Source: Entoloma clypeatum
Taxonomy: Eukaryota > Basidiomycota > Agaricomycetes > Agaricales > Entolomataceae
Length of the DNA stretch: 64,000 nucleotides
Direction of reading: 5' to 3'
Assembly (NCBI GenBank): GCA_963565915.1
Contig: OY751491.1
Span: forward strand, 992,001-1,056,000
Shown in pieces: positions 53,338 to 64,000 of this stretch. The first letter of the stretch is position 1, and each line of letters begins with the position of its first letter. The notes below the pieces were generated by a model. It did no database searches, had not been told where the DNA came from, and saw only the letters and a program-made list of their open reading frames with translations. A program made the position numbers and the translations under genes.

Positions 53338-54016
53338 CTACATATCCTGCTTTGCCTTAAGATGATGAGCAAGCTCCTTGAGCTCTATCTGCCCCGAAAC
53401 TTCATCCAACATGCTAACACTTAATACATCTTCATCTTTGACAAGGCCCATAAGGCTCCAAGAGCCAAGGCAAAGCAATGCATGGGTGGATGTCATTGAG
53501 AGATGACTACACGTATGAGAGATAACCAGATGGCCACGACTAAATAGCTGTTCAACATCAACTGATGTTGCTGGAGAACGAAGTCAATATTTGACATGAT
53601 CAATAACTAGGGAACACACCAGGAATGTTAAGGTAGTCGAGAGCCATATGGGACAGACGCGGAAAGGTCTTCCGCTTCTCGTACCACCACTGAATAGCAT
53701 TGTGTACATTTTCAGGGTCTGTTGACAGATATAGTTGTAGCTCATCGACAACTGGCCTGGACGATGTTGAAGGTGCAGATGAGGGTAGGTTATCAAACAT
53801 ATTCGCCGATGATGAGAGTGCCTGAGTAGAAAATAATTAAGACGAGCAAATGAAAAGACAGTCTTTGTATAACACACCATTTTCTGAGCGCTTGTGGCCA
53901 CCACTTCCTCCACATCATCGCTTGACGACGACGATGACGACTCGCTAGTGCGCCTATTCCTCAATGATGATGCCAGGTGTGTGGATTCGATAGGCCTGTC
54001 TGTGTAACACCAATCA
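53338..54016 (-). pseudogene. hAT transposase, C-terminal part
   Basis: Minus strand from the C3 border: WCYTDRPIESTHLASSLR, a Ser-rich acidic stretch, an intron, then the hAT dimerization region (DELQLYLSTDPENVHNAIQW, WYEKRKTFPRLSHMALDYLN, IP), an intron of about 50 nt, VDVEQLFSRGHLVISHTCSH and the end LLCLGSWSLMGLVKDEDVLS, stop 53338. The W-W....PRLS..ALDYL.IPATS..VERLFS order is the hallmark C-terminal domain of hAT enzymes. The open frame appears fully intact apart from C3. Confidence 0.88.
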
Positions 54017-54326
54017 TGTTGAAACTTTTCCCATCACGTAGATTAGATTAGATTAGATTACATCACGTGACCTTTACATATCTTCATTACATACTTGTTT
54101 GGTTGGTACAAACAGTAGTACGGTATATAAGACCAGGAAACTGTTAATATCAACAAGTTGTCTCTTGACTCTTAACCAGCTCCATCGCTCTCACCAGCCT
54201 CAACCGCTCTCACTAGCCTTACCCCCTCCAAACCATGTAAGTGACCATAGCGGTATCGTAGAGTACTTCCACTGTAGCTATGTTGCTCAGTACACCTGTG
54301 GCTAGCGCCCAGGTGGAACTTCAACA
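54017..54326 (+). repeat. 5' LTR of Copia C3
   Basis: 310 bp; TATATAAG box near 54124; CACGTG palindrome near 54064; followed at 54327 by the half-tRNA primer site GGTTATGGGCCCCGG. Confidence 0.95.
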
Positions 54327-54687
54327 GGTTATGGGCCCCGGATAGCAGAGGGACTTGGGAAACGCTGGCAACAGCGAGTACCTGCCCACTCTACCCTGGT
54401 TGGCAAAGAACCGATCGAAAGATCTAGGTTCTGAGTCATACTTCTTCACATATGAACCTGGGAACGTCATTACGACAAGTACCTGTCATGAGACGTCCCT
54501 AAGGGGATTGACCTAGTACACTCCATGTGGAAACGTTGATCGCACCTTATACGTTTCTGACATATAAAGGGTTTTCCCATGACCGCTATTCCTGAAGGGA
54601 ATATGTCATAAGGAATCATTCAATTGCTTTCTCGAATCATATTCATAACACATCACTGATTGAGAACCCTTTTTAGATTCATTCACA

Positions 54688-57600
54688 ATGTCTACCTCTC
54701 GTTCTGCCCTCGACACAATCACTGCCTTTGACGGCATCGACTACCGGAGCTGGGCCGAGAAAATGAAGTCCTACCTCCTCCATCAAGGAGTCTGGCGCCT
54801 TGTTTCTGGCGACATCCCCCGCCCTGTCATCGCCGACTTCACCACCACAGTCTCCACCCCTGGCGCCACTGCTACTGCTCCCCCTGTGCTGGCTACCACG
54901 GTTGACCAACCCGGCTTCCGCAAGGAAGAAAAAGCCTGGATCAGGGACGACGACGTAGCTCTTGGGGCGATACGCCTGAAGGTCTCCGAGGCGATCAGAC
55001 GCCACATCAAGGACGCCACTTCCTCAAAAGACGCCTGGAAGTCATTAAAGGATGCCTACTCCAAGGTATCCCCGGCTGTCATCTTCGGCGACTTCAAGGC
55101 CGCCGCCACCTACAAGCTCTCTGGACGCGACCCCGTCCCCGAAATCGAACGCCTGGGGTCTCTTTTCGCTCGGCTCGCCGATTCGAACTTTGACGTCCCC
55201 GATCTGATGCAGGCAATGATCCTGGCAAATGCAATTCCCGACACCTGGTCGTCACTGTCCACCGCCCTCTTCCAGGTCTATGACGCCGACGATTTCACCT
55301 ACAAGGCCGTCGCCGAAAGCATCATATCAGAGTACCGGCGCAAGTATTCGATCGGGTCCACTCGTACGTCCAACGAGCAGGCCCGGAAAATTTCCGGGAC
55401 AAAGCGAAAGGGGCAGGACCCCAAATGGGAAAGGCAACAGAAGCCGAGTACCTCGCAGAACGATGCTGACGAGCAGCCTAACTCGACCGACCATAGTACC
55501 GCTTCTGAAAAGAAGAAGGGAAAAGGACGATGGCGCAATCAAAAGAAAAATGCCAACACTGCGGACAACGCGTCCGACCATGTGGAAGAAACGGTTGAGT
55601 TCGTTGCTCCCGCCATCCACTTCCCTCCTCTCCCGACACCGTCCTTCACAACCGTCACTGGTCGCGGGAAAACGACAAGTACCGCCCAGCCCGATTCCGC
55701 AAGTATGCAGTCGCTCCTGCAGCGTATGAACCCCCCTCCGTCACAGTACACCGGGCTTCCTTCTGGAAAACCATCCGTGTGGAAAAAGAACGACCATGTC
55801 CGCAAACTCGCGCGCGGCATTGGTGCTCGCCCCTCAGGATCGAATCTTCGTATCCTAGACACCATCATTCCTGACATCGACGAAAGGCCGGCTAAACAGC
55901 GTCGCGTAGCCCCGTCGATAGAAGAATCACTAAAAATGATGGACATAGACCATCAAAGCGAGCGGATGGGGCCGGAACAATTCGAAGATGGGCTGATTGA
56001 ACTTGACGGTTCGTCACATTCTTCTCTCAAACTTGACCAAATGGGAAATGCTAATAATCACGCACAGACGTTTGAATATATATTAGCTAGTACCAATGCA
56101 GATAGTATAGATCTCTTTAGCGATGATCTGTACAAAAAATATACCAAACATTTTGCGTCCTGCACACACTGCAAAGAGAAAGAACGCGCTCAGTGGATCT
56201 TAGATTCCGGCGCATCATTACACTTTACCCATGAGTTCAAAGACTTCGCGTATTACAGGCCTCTCAAGGCTAAGTGATTTGTCCAAACAGCTGCAAAGGG
56301 AAAGAAACTGGAAATTCTCGGAGTTGGGGCCGTTCCAGTACGGCATACCCTGAATGGGGAAACTAAAACCCATCTCCTACGACCGGTATTTTATATTCCG
56401 GATATGGACACACGTCTATTGTCCCTAGGCGTCTTCCTTAACCATGGTTACAAAGTTGATGGAATGCGCGGAGAAATTAATATCTCTAAAGGGCTGAACA
56501 AAATACAGTTTTCGCCTCATTTCATCGGACAAACCATCTACTGGTTAGACACTGAAATACGCTATGACCAAATCCACGCGATCTCTAGCGAAATCACTGT
56601 TGAAACCTGGCATAAACGTCTTGGCCACCCAAATGACCAGGCGCTTAATAAAATTCCCACTAGTACCAAAGGAGTACCCAGGACGTTAGTACGTGAGAAA
56701 TCACAGGAAAACTGCACGGGGTGTCTAAAAGGGAAAATGCCGAATCAATCTTATCCTAACTCGACGACAAGGGCTGTCAAACCCTTTGATTTGATCCATT
56801 CGGATTTGAAGCAGATATCCACAGCATCGTACCATAAGTACAAATATTTCCTTACCTTTTTGGACGATTTTTCATCCCATGTCTGGGTCGTCTTGCTTAG
56901 GAAGAAGTCAGGCGCCATCACGGCGCTGAAACAATTCCTTGCGATGATCCAGAATCAATTTGCTGCTACCCCTAAAAAGTGGCGGGTTGATGGAGGTGGA
57001 GAATTTGACGAATACAAGGATGTACTTGCCGATCATGGAATTCTGATCGATGTCACGCTCCCATATCAGCACCAGCAGAATGGTAGAGCAGAAAGGATCA
57101 ATCGAACACTATGGGAAAAATCTCAGGCATTGCGCTTCGATGCATGCTTACCGCCCATGTGGTGGGAATTCTGTTTGGAACACGCAGCATTTCTCTACAA
57201 CAGAACCCCCATGCAGCGTCTTGAATGGAAAACCCCTTACTTCAGGGTGACCAATGAGATCCCCGACATGTCTAGTGTCAGAGTATTTGGATGTCAGGCA
57301 TATGTATATATCCCAAAGGAGAAACGTAGGAACTCCCTGGAATCAAGATCCCGATTGATGATTTATCTCGGATCGAAACCAGGGGTCAAAGGATACCGCT
57401 TCATGGATCCTGAGACCAACACGATTTTCATGGGCGGGAAAGCTATCTTTGATGAAAGCAAGTACCCTAGATGCCACATTGACCCGTTGCCAGAAAACCA
57501 CCCAGAAATGGAAAACCCAGAGCCGGCTGATGAGTTTGAGGATCTCATTCCCGGCAGCAATGATGACGATAGTCACAACAAAACACCTCATATCCCAGTT

Positions 57601-59415
57601 CCCATTGAACAGGATCAACCTGAATCAGACAACGAACTGCCTGCCAGTGAGCCTGATGACGAACCGCGAGTACCCACTCCGGAACCCGAGCAAGTACCAG
57701 ATCGACCGATCAGGGAACGACGAGTTCGGAAGATGCCAGGAAGCATCTATGGGGAAGACACTCCAGCGTCTGATCTTGAAAAATTAGATCGAAGACGGAG
57801 ATTGGGCGGTCAAACGGCATGGATGAATGACCTCCTGATGGAGGCAATGTCAGTCCAAGTTGGCATCGTTGAAATGTCCCATAAAGACATATACCCTCTT
57901 CCAAATAAAGAAGACTGGTATGCGGCTGAACGTAAAGAGCTAGACATGCTCAAACGCCGCGGGGTGATCACGGAGCTAGTACCCCTGCCTGCAGGGAGGA
58001 AAGCTCTAAGGAACAAATGGGTTTACAACGAAAAGTCCGACGGGCGTCTGAAAGCGCGCCTCGTCGCAAAAGGCTTCTCACAGGTAGAAGGGATCGACTT
58101 TGATCAAATCTTCTCACCAGTCGTAAGATATGAAACCGTCCGATTAATACTGGCATTGACAGCCCTTGAAGGGTGGTTCATGACTCTTTTGGACGTCTCA
58201 TCAGCCTTCCTCTATGGAACGCTCCGTGAAGTCATTTACATGCGACAGCCTGAGGGCTACATAGTAAAAGGGAAAGAACACCTCGTGTACCAACTATTCA
58301 AAGCTCTATATGGACTTAAGCAGGCCGCATTAGCCTGGTGGAGGGAACTTGATTCCTCCATGAAAAAGCTCGGCTTTGTCCGGCTTCACTCCGATGCGGG
58401 AGTGTTCATTCACAAAAGTACCAACGGGGAAATTGTAATTGCCGTCATCTACGTCGACGACTCTGCTTTTCTCGGCACAAACCGGGAATATACGCTAGAA
58501 AAGAAGAAGGCCTTCATGACAACATGGGAATGCAGGGACCTAGGTCACCTAGTGCCCGATGGGGAACCAAAGGAATTTCTCTCAATCCAAATAAGGCAAC
58601 GTGGGAAGAGGATCTTCATTGATCAAGTACCTTACCTTGAGAAAATTCTGGCACGCATGGGGATGAGCGAATCTAATGCCACCCATACCCCACTCCCTAC
58701 GGGCTACAAACCCATGGCGTCCAAAGATGAACCCAATGCGGAACTCCGATCTAAGTACCAATCCGTCATCGGATCACTCCTATATCTGATGATTGGAACG
58801 AGGCCTGACATCTGCTTTGCTGTAATCAAAATGTCCCAATTTTCCGCAAATCCCACCAAACGCCATTTAGAGGTGGCTAGGGACATTTGCAGATATTTGA
58901 AGGCAACGAAAAATTACGCGATCATGTACGATGGGGACTCAGGGAAAGGGATCTATGCATTCACAGACTCCGACTGGGCGTCAGATGAGAACACGAGGAG
59001 GTCTACCACCGGCTTCTTCATATCACTGGCGTCTGGAGCGATAACATGGGTATCATCGGCGCAAAAGACCATCGCCCTCTCTTCTACAGAAGCAGAGTAT
59101 ATGGCGCTATCAGATTGCAGTCGCGCAGCAACATGGCTGAGAAGCATGCTTGCCGAACTTGGAATGCAGATCGGATCAGTACCGATCTACGGAGATAACA
59201 ACGGCTCCGTCTTTATCGCATCCAACCCTGTGACTGAGAAGCGATCCAAGCACATTGACGTGCGATTCCACTTCGTCAGAGAAAAAGTCTCCGAAGGAAT
59301 TATTACGGTTGAATTCATCGAAGGAGTGAATAACCCTGCAGACCTTTTGACTAAGAATCTGGGGAAAATCCTCTTTTCCAAGTTTATCCCGTACTTCGGA
59401 CTGATAAAGAACTAG
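54688..59415 (+). pseudogene. C3 Gag-Pol polyprotein with a single TGA
   Basis: Same 1575-codon layout as C2 (ATG 54688, TAG 59415). A TGA at 56275-56277 stands where C2 has CGA (Lys-Ala-Lys-Arg-Phe-Val), between protease and integrase. All other motifs (DSGAS, integrase D/D/E, YVDD, RNase H) are intact. Proteins from Gag and protease could still be made; integrase and RT would need readthrough or complementation by C2. Confidence 0.95.
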
Positions 59416-59491
59416 GCGAAACAAAAGTACCTATATATATATGTGGGAAAAAGTAAGATGTATTTAGAAGTATGTACTAAATATGGGGGGG

Positions 59492-59801
59492 TGTTGAAAC
59501 TTTTCCCATCACGTAGATTAGATTAGATTAGATTACATCACGTGACCTTTACATATCTTCATTACATACTTGTTTGGTTGGTACAAACAGTAGTACGGTA
59601 TATAAGACCAGGAAACTGTTAATATCAACAAGTTGTCTCTTGACTCTTAACCAGCTCCATCGCTCTCACCAGCCTCAACCGCTCTCACTAGCCTTACCCC
59701 CTCCAAACCATGTAAGTGACCATAGCGGTATCGTAGAGTACTTCCACTGTAGCTATGTTGCTCAGTACACCTGTGGCTAGCGCCCAGGTGGAACTTCAAC
59801 A
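59492..59801 (+). repeat. 3' LTR of Copia C3
   Basis: 310 bp, no difference from the 5' LTR detected. Confidence 0.95.
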
Positions 59802-59806
59802 AATCA

Positions 59807-61480
59807 AACTCGTCACAAACAAGCTGGCGAGCGGTGTCGAGCCACTCGCACTCCCAGTGTGTGTCGGTGAAATACTCGAGCTTGTGACGAGGGTGGAGGA
59901 CTACAATACAGAAAAACAGATTAGCTTAATATACGAAGAGAAACGATAACATACCCATGGCAATTTGGTACACCTCCGAAGCATCAGTCATTGAATAGTA
60001 ACGGTTGAGGGTGCGCTTTGCGATTTCGATGCCGGTGCGCATAGCGGGACTGTACTTCAGCCCATTTGCTGGACCTTGGGGTTTGATTGCATCTGTGAAT
60101 AGCATGTTGATATGGTCCATTGCCAGGATTACAAAGGGGAGGTTGGGAGAGCCATGTGAAAAGAACAGTGTTGCATCCTTGAGGACCTGAAGGTGGTGAG
60201 CGTCAGCGAAGCATCCACGACACGAGAGAAACGAGGGGAAAAAGAAATGGCAACAAGGCCGGCCATGCCATGAGCGATAGAAACAATGTGAGCTTCTTAT
60301 ATTCAAAGAAACCTCCACACAATGAGGACAGAGCTGAGAGAAAGGGCAAGAGATGGTTGCAAGAAACAAAGACAGTCGATGGCCAGTCGACAGCAGGGCA
60401 TCCATGCCAGGAGTCCAAACAAGGGAGATTGTGTTGGTGTGTTGGTATAGGGCAGAGGGTTAGGGCAAAGGGTTTGTGGGGACTTGTGGGTGCGTGGAAC
60501 TTACTTTGAGAATTCCCTCAAGCTGTTCAACAATGACCCACTCCTCCTTCAACAGTTCGTACTCGCGAACCTTGTTCTCCCGTTCCGCTGTGAACGCGGT
60601 TATTGCGGTACAGTACTTGATAGCGAAGGTCAACATGTTGTATGTTGAGTTCCAGCGTGTTGCAACATCATGCGGCATAATTTGGATTGCCAGCTCCAAT
60701 GCAACGAGGCATTCCTTCCATGCTGGCAGCAATAATGTGGTTGAGTGGATAATTTTGAAGGACAACTTGCGAAGCTGGGCCAGGGGTCAGTATTCATGAG
60801 TTAGGTGAGTTTTAAGACACTTACCTTGACTAACACACATTGAATGGGCATGATACTTTTTTTTAGGTCTTCTCGTTCATCGGCGGTCAACGCCTCGATC
60901 TCGTCAATCCACCCATCAACATTGTCATCCTCCGGTGTCTCATCCTCGTCATTCTCATTGATTGTCATATGCTCTTCGCTCTCCAGATTTTCTGCCAAGT
61001 CTAACAAGTCTCCTTCCTCTTCCGAAAGGTCATTATCATCGGTAGTCCTTCGTGCCATGTCAAACTGCTTCAATAAGGACTTTGCAATGAGATTGACAAT
61101 ATGCAGGAAACACCGTGTACGATTCACACCATAGAATGCAGGTAGGACCTCTACGAGCTTCTCAGTCATTGTATCATTGTTTGATGCATTATCGCAGGTA
61201 ACACTCAGAATCTACCATGTCGTATTTGAGTAGGTGTTTCGATTCATGATGTGGTGCAACTACTCACTTGATGTTCAATCCCATAATCTCTCAAGATTCC
61301 TGCGAACGCGAGTGCCAGATTTACACCAGTATGAGACTATTCTTATATGTTAGTGTCAGAGCAGACAGTCAATTAGCAGAGGCTCGTACCGTTGCTTGAA
61401 GTGAGCCATAATGGTGATGTCCATGCATCAGTTCTGAAACTGATAGCGCCATTGTACTCCTATCAATAAAATAAGTTCCA
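59807..61480 (-). pseudogene. hAT transposase, N-terminal and central part
   Basis: Minus strand, right to left: FRTDAWTSPLWLTSSN (61430), VNLALAFAGILRDYGIEHQ, VTCDNASNNDTMTEKLVEVL with FYGVNRTRCFLHIVNLIAKS, an acidic stretch, then MPHDVATRWNSTYNMLTFAI, YELLKEEWVIVEQLEGILKV, an intron of about 270 nt, LKDATLFFSHGSPNLPFVIL and AMDHINMLF, and VVLHPRHKLEYFTDTHWECE up to the C3 border. The catalytic signposts of hAT enzymes (DAWTS, CDNASNN, C..H..NL, TRWNS) are visible. The 5' end (zinc-finger BED region) is not seen. The gene may have been intact before C3 entered; frames between introns look clean. Confidence 0.82.
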
Positions 61481-62006
61481 CTTGTTCAATAATGTCTTGC
61501 ATAGTCTGACCTGGAGCATTTTATATTGAGTAGAAGGGATGTCTCAAAATTGGGTATTATTCACCTAGCATTTGAATCTCATGATGCCTCATATTAGAAA
61601 GTATTGAAAATTCATCTCATAGTATAAAATAATGGTATAAAAAAGACCCCAAATGTAAGTGATGCTCAATGAATCATGGATCTTCACAATGATGCTTTAA
61701 TTGGGACCCTGATGGTAAGAGCCTCTGGTATAGCTGTTTGATACAGCATAGATGGTTGGTGAGTTTAGAATGGTATATACTAGTGCTTATGGCATATACA
61801 AATGTCAATGACAGTAATGTATGTCACCTCTCTTATTTTTTCGAGTTTCCATGCCTCAATTGTACCATTTCAGGTCCCCATGTCCATGACCCCTGCACGC
61901 ACGGCTTGCAAGCACAACATTGGTGAAGGAAACAAATTGCCATCTACTGCAAAACCATCATCCACCGCGAAACTGTCATCCCTGTGAAACCTAAATCATC
62001 CACCGC
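61481..62006. other. AT-rich spacer upstream of the hAT gene
   Basis: About 525 bp between the visible hAT 5' coding end and the C4 LTR. Near 61920-62000 CATCCACCGCGAA-like and CATCTACTGCAAA-like words repeat (three imperfect CCATCNACNGC units). No gene. Confidence 0.4.
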
Positions 62007-62316
62007 TGTTGAAGTTCCACCTGGGCGCTAGCCGCAAGTGTACTGAAGCAACCGGCTACAGTGGAAGTACTCTACGATACCGTTCTGACCACTTACATGG
62101 ATTGGAGAGGGTGAGGCTGGTGAGAGCGGTTGAGGCTGGTAGGAGCGATGGAGGCGGTTAAGAGTCAAGAGACAACTTGTTGATATTGACAGTTTCCTGG
62201 TCTTATATACCGTACTACTGTTTGTACCAACCAAACAAGTATGTAATGAAGATATGTAAAGGTCACGTGATGTAATCTAATCTAATCTAATCTACGTGAT
62301 GGGAAAAGTTTCAACA
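62007..62316 (-). repeat. 3' LTR of Copia C4
   Basis: 310 bp, mostly like C1/C3 but with C2-like changes in the middle, a mosaic of the two LTR variants. Confidence 0.93.
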
Positions 62317-62393
62317 CCCCCCCATATTTAGTACATACTTCTAAATACATCTTACTTTTTCCCACATATATATATATAGGTACTCTGTTTCGC

Positions 62394-64000
62394 CTAGTTT
62401 TTTATCAATCCGAAGTACGGGATAAACTTGGAAAAGAGGATTTTTCCCAGATTCTTAGTTAAAAGGTCTGCGGGGTTGTTCACTCCTTCAATGAATTCGA
62501 CCGTAATTATTCCTTCGGAGACTTTTTCTCTGACGAAGTGGAATCGCACGTCAATGTGCTTGGATCGCTTCTCAGTCACAGGGTTGGATGCGATAAAGAC
62601 GGAGCCGTTGTTATCTCCATAGATCGGTACTGATCCGATCTGCATTCCAAGTTCGGCAAGCATGCTTCTCAGCCATGTTGCTGCGCGACTGCAATCTGAT
62701 AGCGCCATATACTCTGCTTCTGTAGAAGAGAGGGCGATGGTCTTTTGCGCCGATGATACCCATGTTATCGCTCCAGACGCCAGTGATATGAAGAAGCCGG
62801 TGGTAGACCTCCTCGTGTTCTCATCTGACGCCCAGTCGGAGTCTGTGAATGCATAGATCCCTTTCCCTGAGTCCCCATCATACACTATTGCGTAATTTTT
62901 TGTTGCCTTTAAATATCTGCAAATATCCCTAGCCACCTCTAAATGGCGTTTTGTGGGATTTGCGGAAAATTGGGACATTTTGATTACAGCAAAGCAGATG
63001 TCAGGCCTCGTTCCAATCATCAGATATAGGAGTGATCCGATGACGGATTGGTACTTGGATCGGAGTTCCGCATTGGGTTCATCTTCGGACGCCATGGGTT
63101 TGTAGCCCGTAGGGAGTGGGGTATGGGTGGCGTTAGATTCGCTCATCCCCATGCGTGCCAGAATTTTCTCAAGGTAAGGTACTTGATCAATGAAGATCCT
63201 CTTCCCACGTTGCCTTATTTGGATTGAGAGAAATTCCTTTGGTTCCCCATCGGGCACTAGGTGACCTAGGTCCCTGCATTCCCATGTTGTCATGAAGGCC
63301 TTCTTCTTTTCTAGCGTATATTCCCGGTTTGTGCCGAGAAAAGCAGAGTCGTCGACGTAGATGACGGCAATTACAATTTCCCCGTTGGTACTTTTGTGAA
63401 TGAACACTCCCGCATCGGAGTGAAGCCGGACAAAGCCGAGCTTTTTCATGGAGGAATCAAGTTCCCTCCACCAGGCTAATGCGGCCTGCTTAAGTCCATA
63501 TAGAGCTTTGAATAGTTGGTACACGAGGTGTTCTTTCCCTTTTACTATGTAGCCCTCAGGCTGTCGCATGTAAATGACTTCACGGAGCGTTCCGTAGAGG
63601 AAGGCTGATGAGACGTCCAGTAGTGTCATGAACCACCCTTCAAGGGCTGTCAATGCCAGTATTAATCGGACGGTTTCATATCTTACGACTGGTGAGAAGA
63701 TCTGATCAAAGTCGATCCCTTCTACCTGTGAGAAGCCTTTTGCGACGAGGCGCGCTTTCAGACGCCCGTCGGACTTTTCATTGTAAACCCATTTGTTCCT
63801 TAGAGCTTTCCTCCCTGCAGGCAGGGGTACTAGCTCCGTGATCACCCCACGGCGTTTGAGCATGTCTAGCTCTTTACGTTCAGCCGCATACCAGTCTTCT
63901 TTATTTGGAAGAGGGTATATGTCTTTATGGGACATTTCAACGATGCCAACTTGGACTGATATTGCCTCCATCAGGAGGTCATTCATCCATGCCGTTTGAC
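62394..64000 (-). CDS. C4 Pol, C-terminal part (RT and RNase H), partial
   Basis: Minus frame open from the right edge of the window to TAG at 62394: RT with LDVSSAFLYG and YVDD, RNase H with TDSDW and SSTEAEYM. At least 530 codons with no stop in view. Nearly identical to C3 at the protein level. Whether the upstream part is intact cannot be seen. Confidence 0.93.
   Translation of the reverse strand, partial: QTAWMNDLLMEAISVQVGIVEMSHKDIYPLPNKEDWYAAERKELDMLKRRGVITELVPLPAGRKALRNKWVYNEKSDGRLKARLVAKGFSQVEGIDFDQIFSPVVRYETVRLILALTALEGWFMTLLDVSSAFLYGTLREVIYMRQPEGYIVKGKEHLVYQLFKALYGLKQAALAWWRELDSSMKKLGFVRLHSDAGVFIHKSTNGEIVIAVIYVDDSAFLGTNREYTLEKKKAFMTTWECRDLGHLVPDGEPKEFLSIQIRQRGKRIFIDQVPYLEKILARMGMSESNATHTPLPTGYKPMASEDEPNAELRSKYQSVIGSLLYLMIGTRPDICFAVIKMSQFSANPTKRHLEVARDICRYLKATKNYAIVYDGDSGKGIYAFTDSDWASDENTRRSTTGFFISLASGAITWVSSAQKTIALSSTEAEYMALSDCSRAATWLRSMLAELGMQIGSVPIYGDNNGSVFIASNPVTEKRSKHIDVRFHFVREKVSEGIITVEFIEGVNNPADLLTKNLGKILFSKFIPYFGLIKN

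Larger units (their letters stand above)
54017..59801 (+). mobile_element. Ty1/Copia element C3, inserted in the hAT transposase
   Basis: 5785 bp, flanked by AATCA at 54012-54016 and 59802-59806. The two 310-bp LTRs are identical by eye, so it is the youngest insertion, yet its ORF has one TGA stop. Removal rejoins Glu-Phe-Asp-Trp-Cys-Tyr in the hAT protein. Confidence 0.98.
62007..64000 (-). mobile_element. Ty1/Copia element C4, 3' half, running off the window
   Basis: Minus orientation: 3' LTR 62007-62316, polypurine tract 62317-62330, Pol from 62394 rightward past 64000. Outer flank 62002-62006 is ACCGC, one half of the presumed target duplication. Confidence 0.97.

Overview
The window looks like a transposon-packed stretch of an Agaricomycete-type (basidiomycete) genome. 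Evidence: genes split by short introns (about 41-80 nt, GT..AG, CTRAY-like branch sites), a nuclear gene for mitochondrial ribosomal protein uS14m, a fungal bZIP regulator, and element families typical of mushrooms (Plavaka-type CACTA element, DUF6532-like gene, Ty3/Gypsy chromoviruses, a hAT and a Tc1). No rRNA, tRNA or CRISPR was recognised.

Layout. (1) 1-525: 5' end of a Ty1/Copia element on the minus strand (C0), cutting a two-exon gene that ends at 1107. (2) 1805-3166: a multi-exon plus-strand gene of unknown function. (3) 3365-23900: an old minus-strand Ty3/Gypsy element (A) broken by two younger insertions, a Copia element (C1, 3998-9830, TSD TCTAG) and a chromovirus (B, 11489-18083, TSD TTGAT). 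Removing both rejoins A's reading frame. (4) 23900-28330: non-coding repeats, including a large inverted minisatellite and about 2 kb of DNA packed with short covarying hairpins. (5) 28480-31354: a decayed gene of an uncharacterised family, carrying a 305-bp hAT-type MITE, then another gene fragment. (6) 31355-35562: the clearest host segment, uS14m and a convergent bZIP gene. (7) 35563-50524: one 15-kb Plavaka/CACTA element with 377-bp terminal inverted repeats and a TGA target duplication. Inside it are a 431-bp foldback element, a chromovirus remnant, an intact Copia (C2), and a DUF6532-like gene split by a Tc1 element. (8) 51214-52171: a small multi-exon gene. (9) 53338-61480: a hAT transposase gene split by Copia C3. 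(10) 62007-64000: a fifth Copia copy (C4, minus strand) running off the window.

Relative ages come from nesting and from LTR pairs compared by eye. Element A, the Plavaka element and the hAT are hosts and therefore older than their inserts. Copia LTR pairs differ at about 6 of 310 (C1), 3 of 310 (C2) and 0 of 310 (C3) positions. C2 has one uninterrupted 1575-codon ORF and is the best candidate for a currently mobile element. Inactivating stops are mostly TGA where CGA is expected (shown directly by C3 against C2), which suggests C-to-T decay at CpG sites. The Copia family appears to prime from an internal half of initiator tRNA-Met as Drosophila copia does, while chromovirus B has a Tf1-like self-priming signature.
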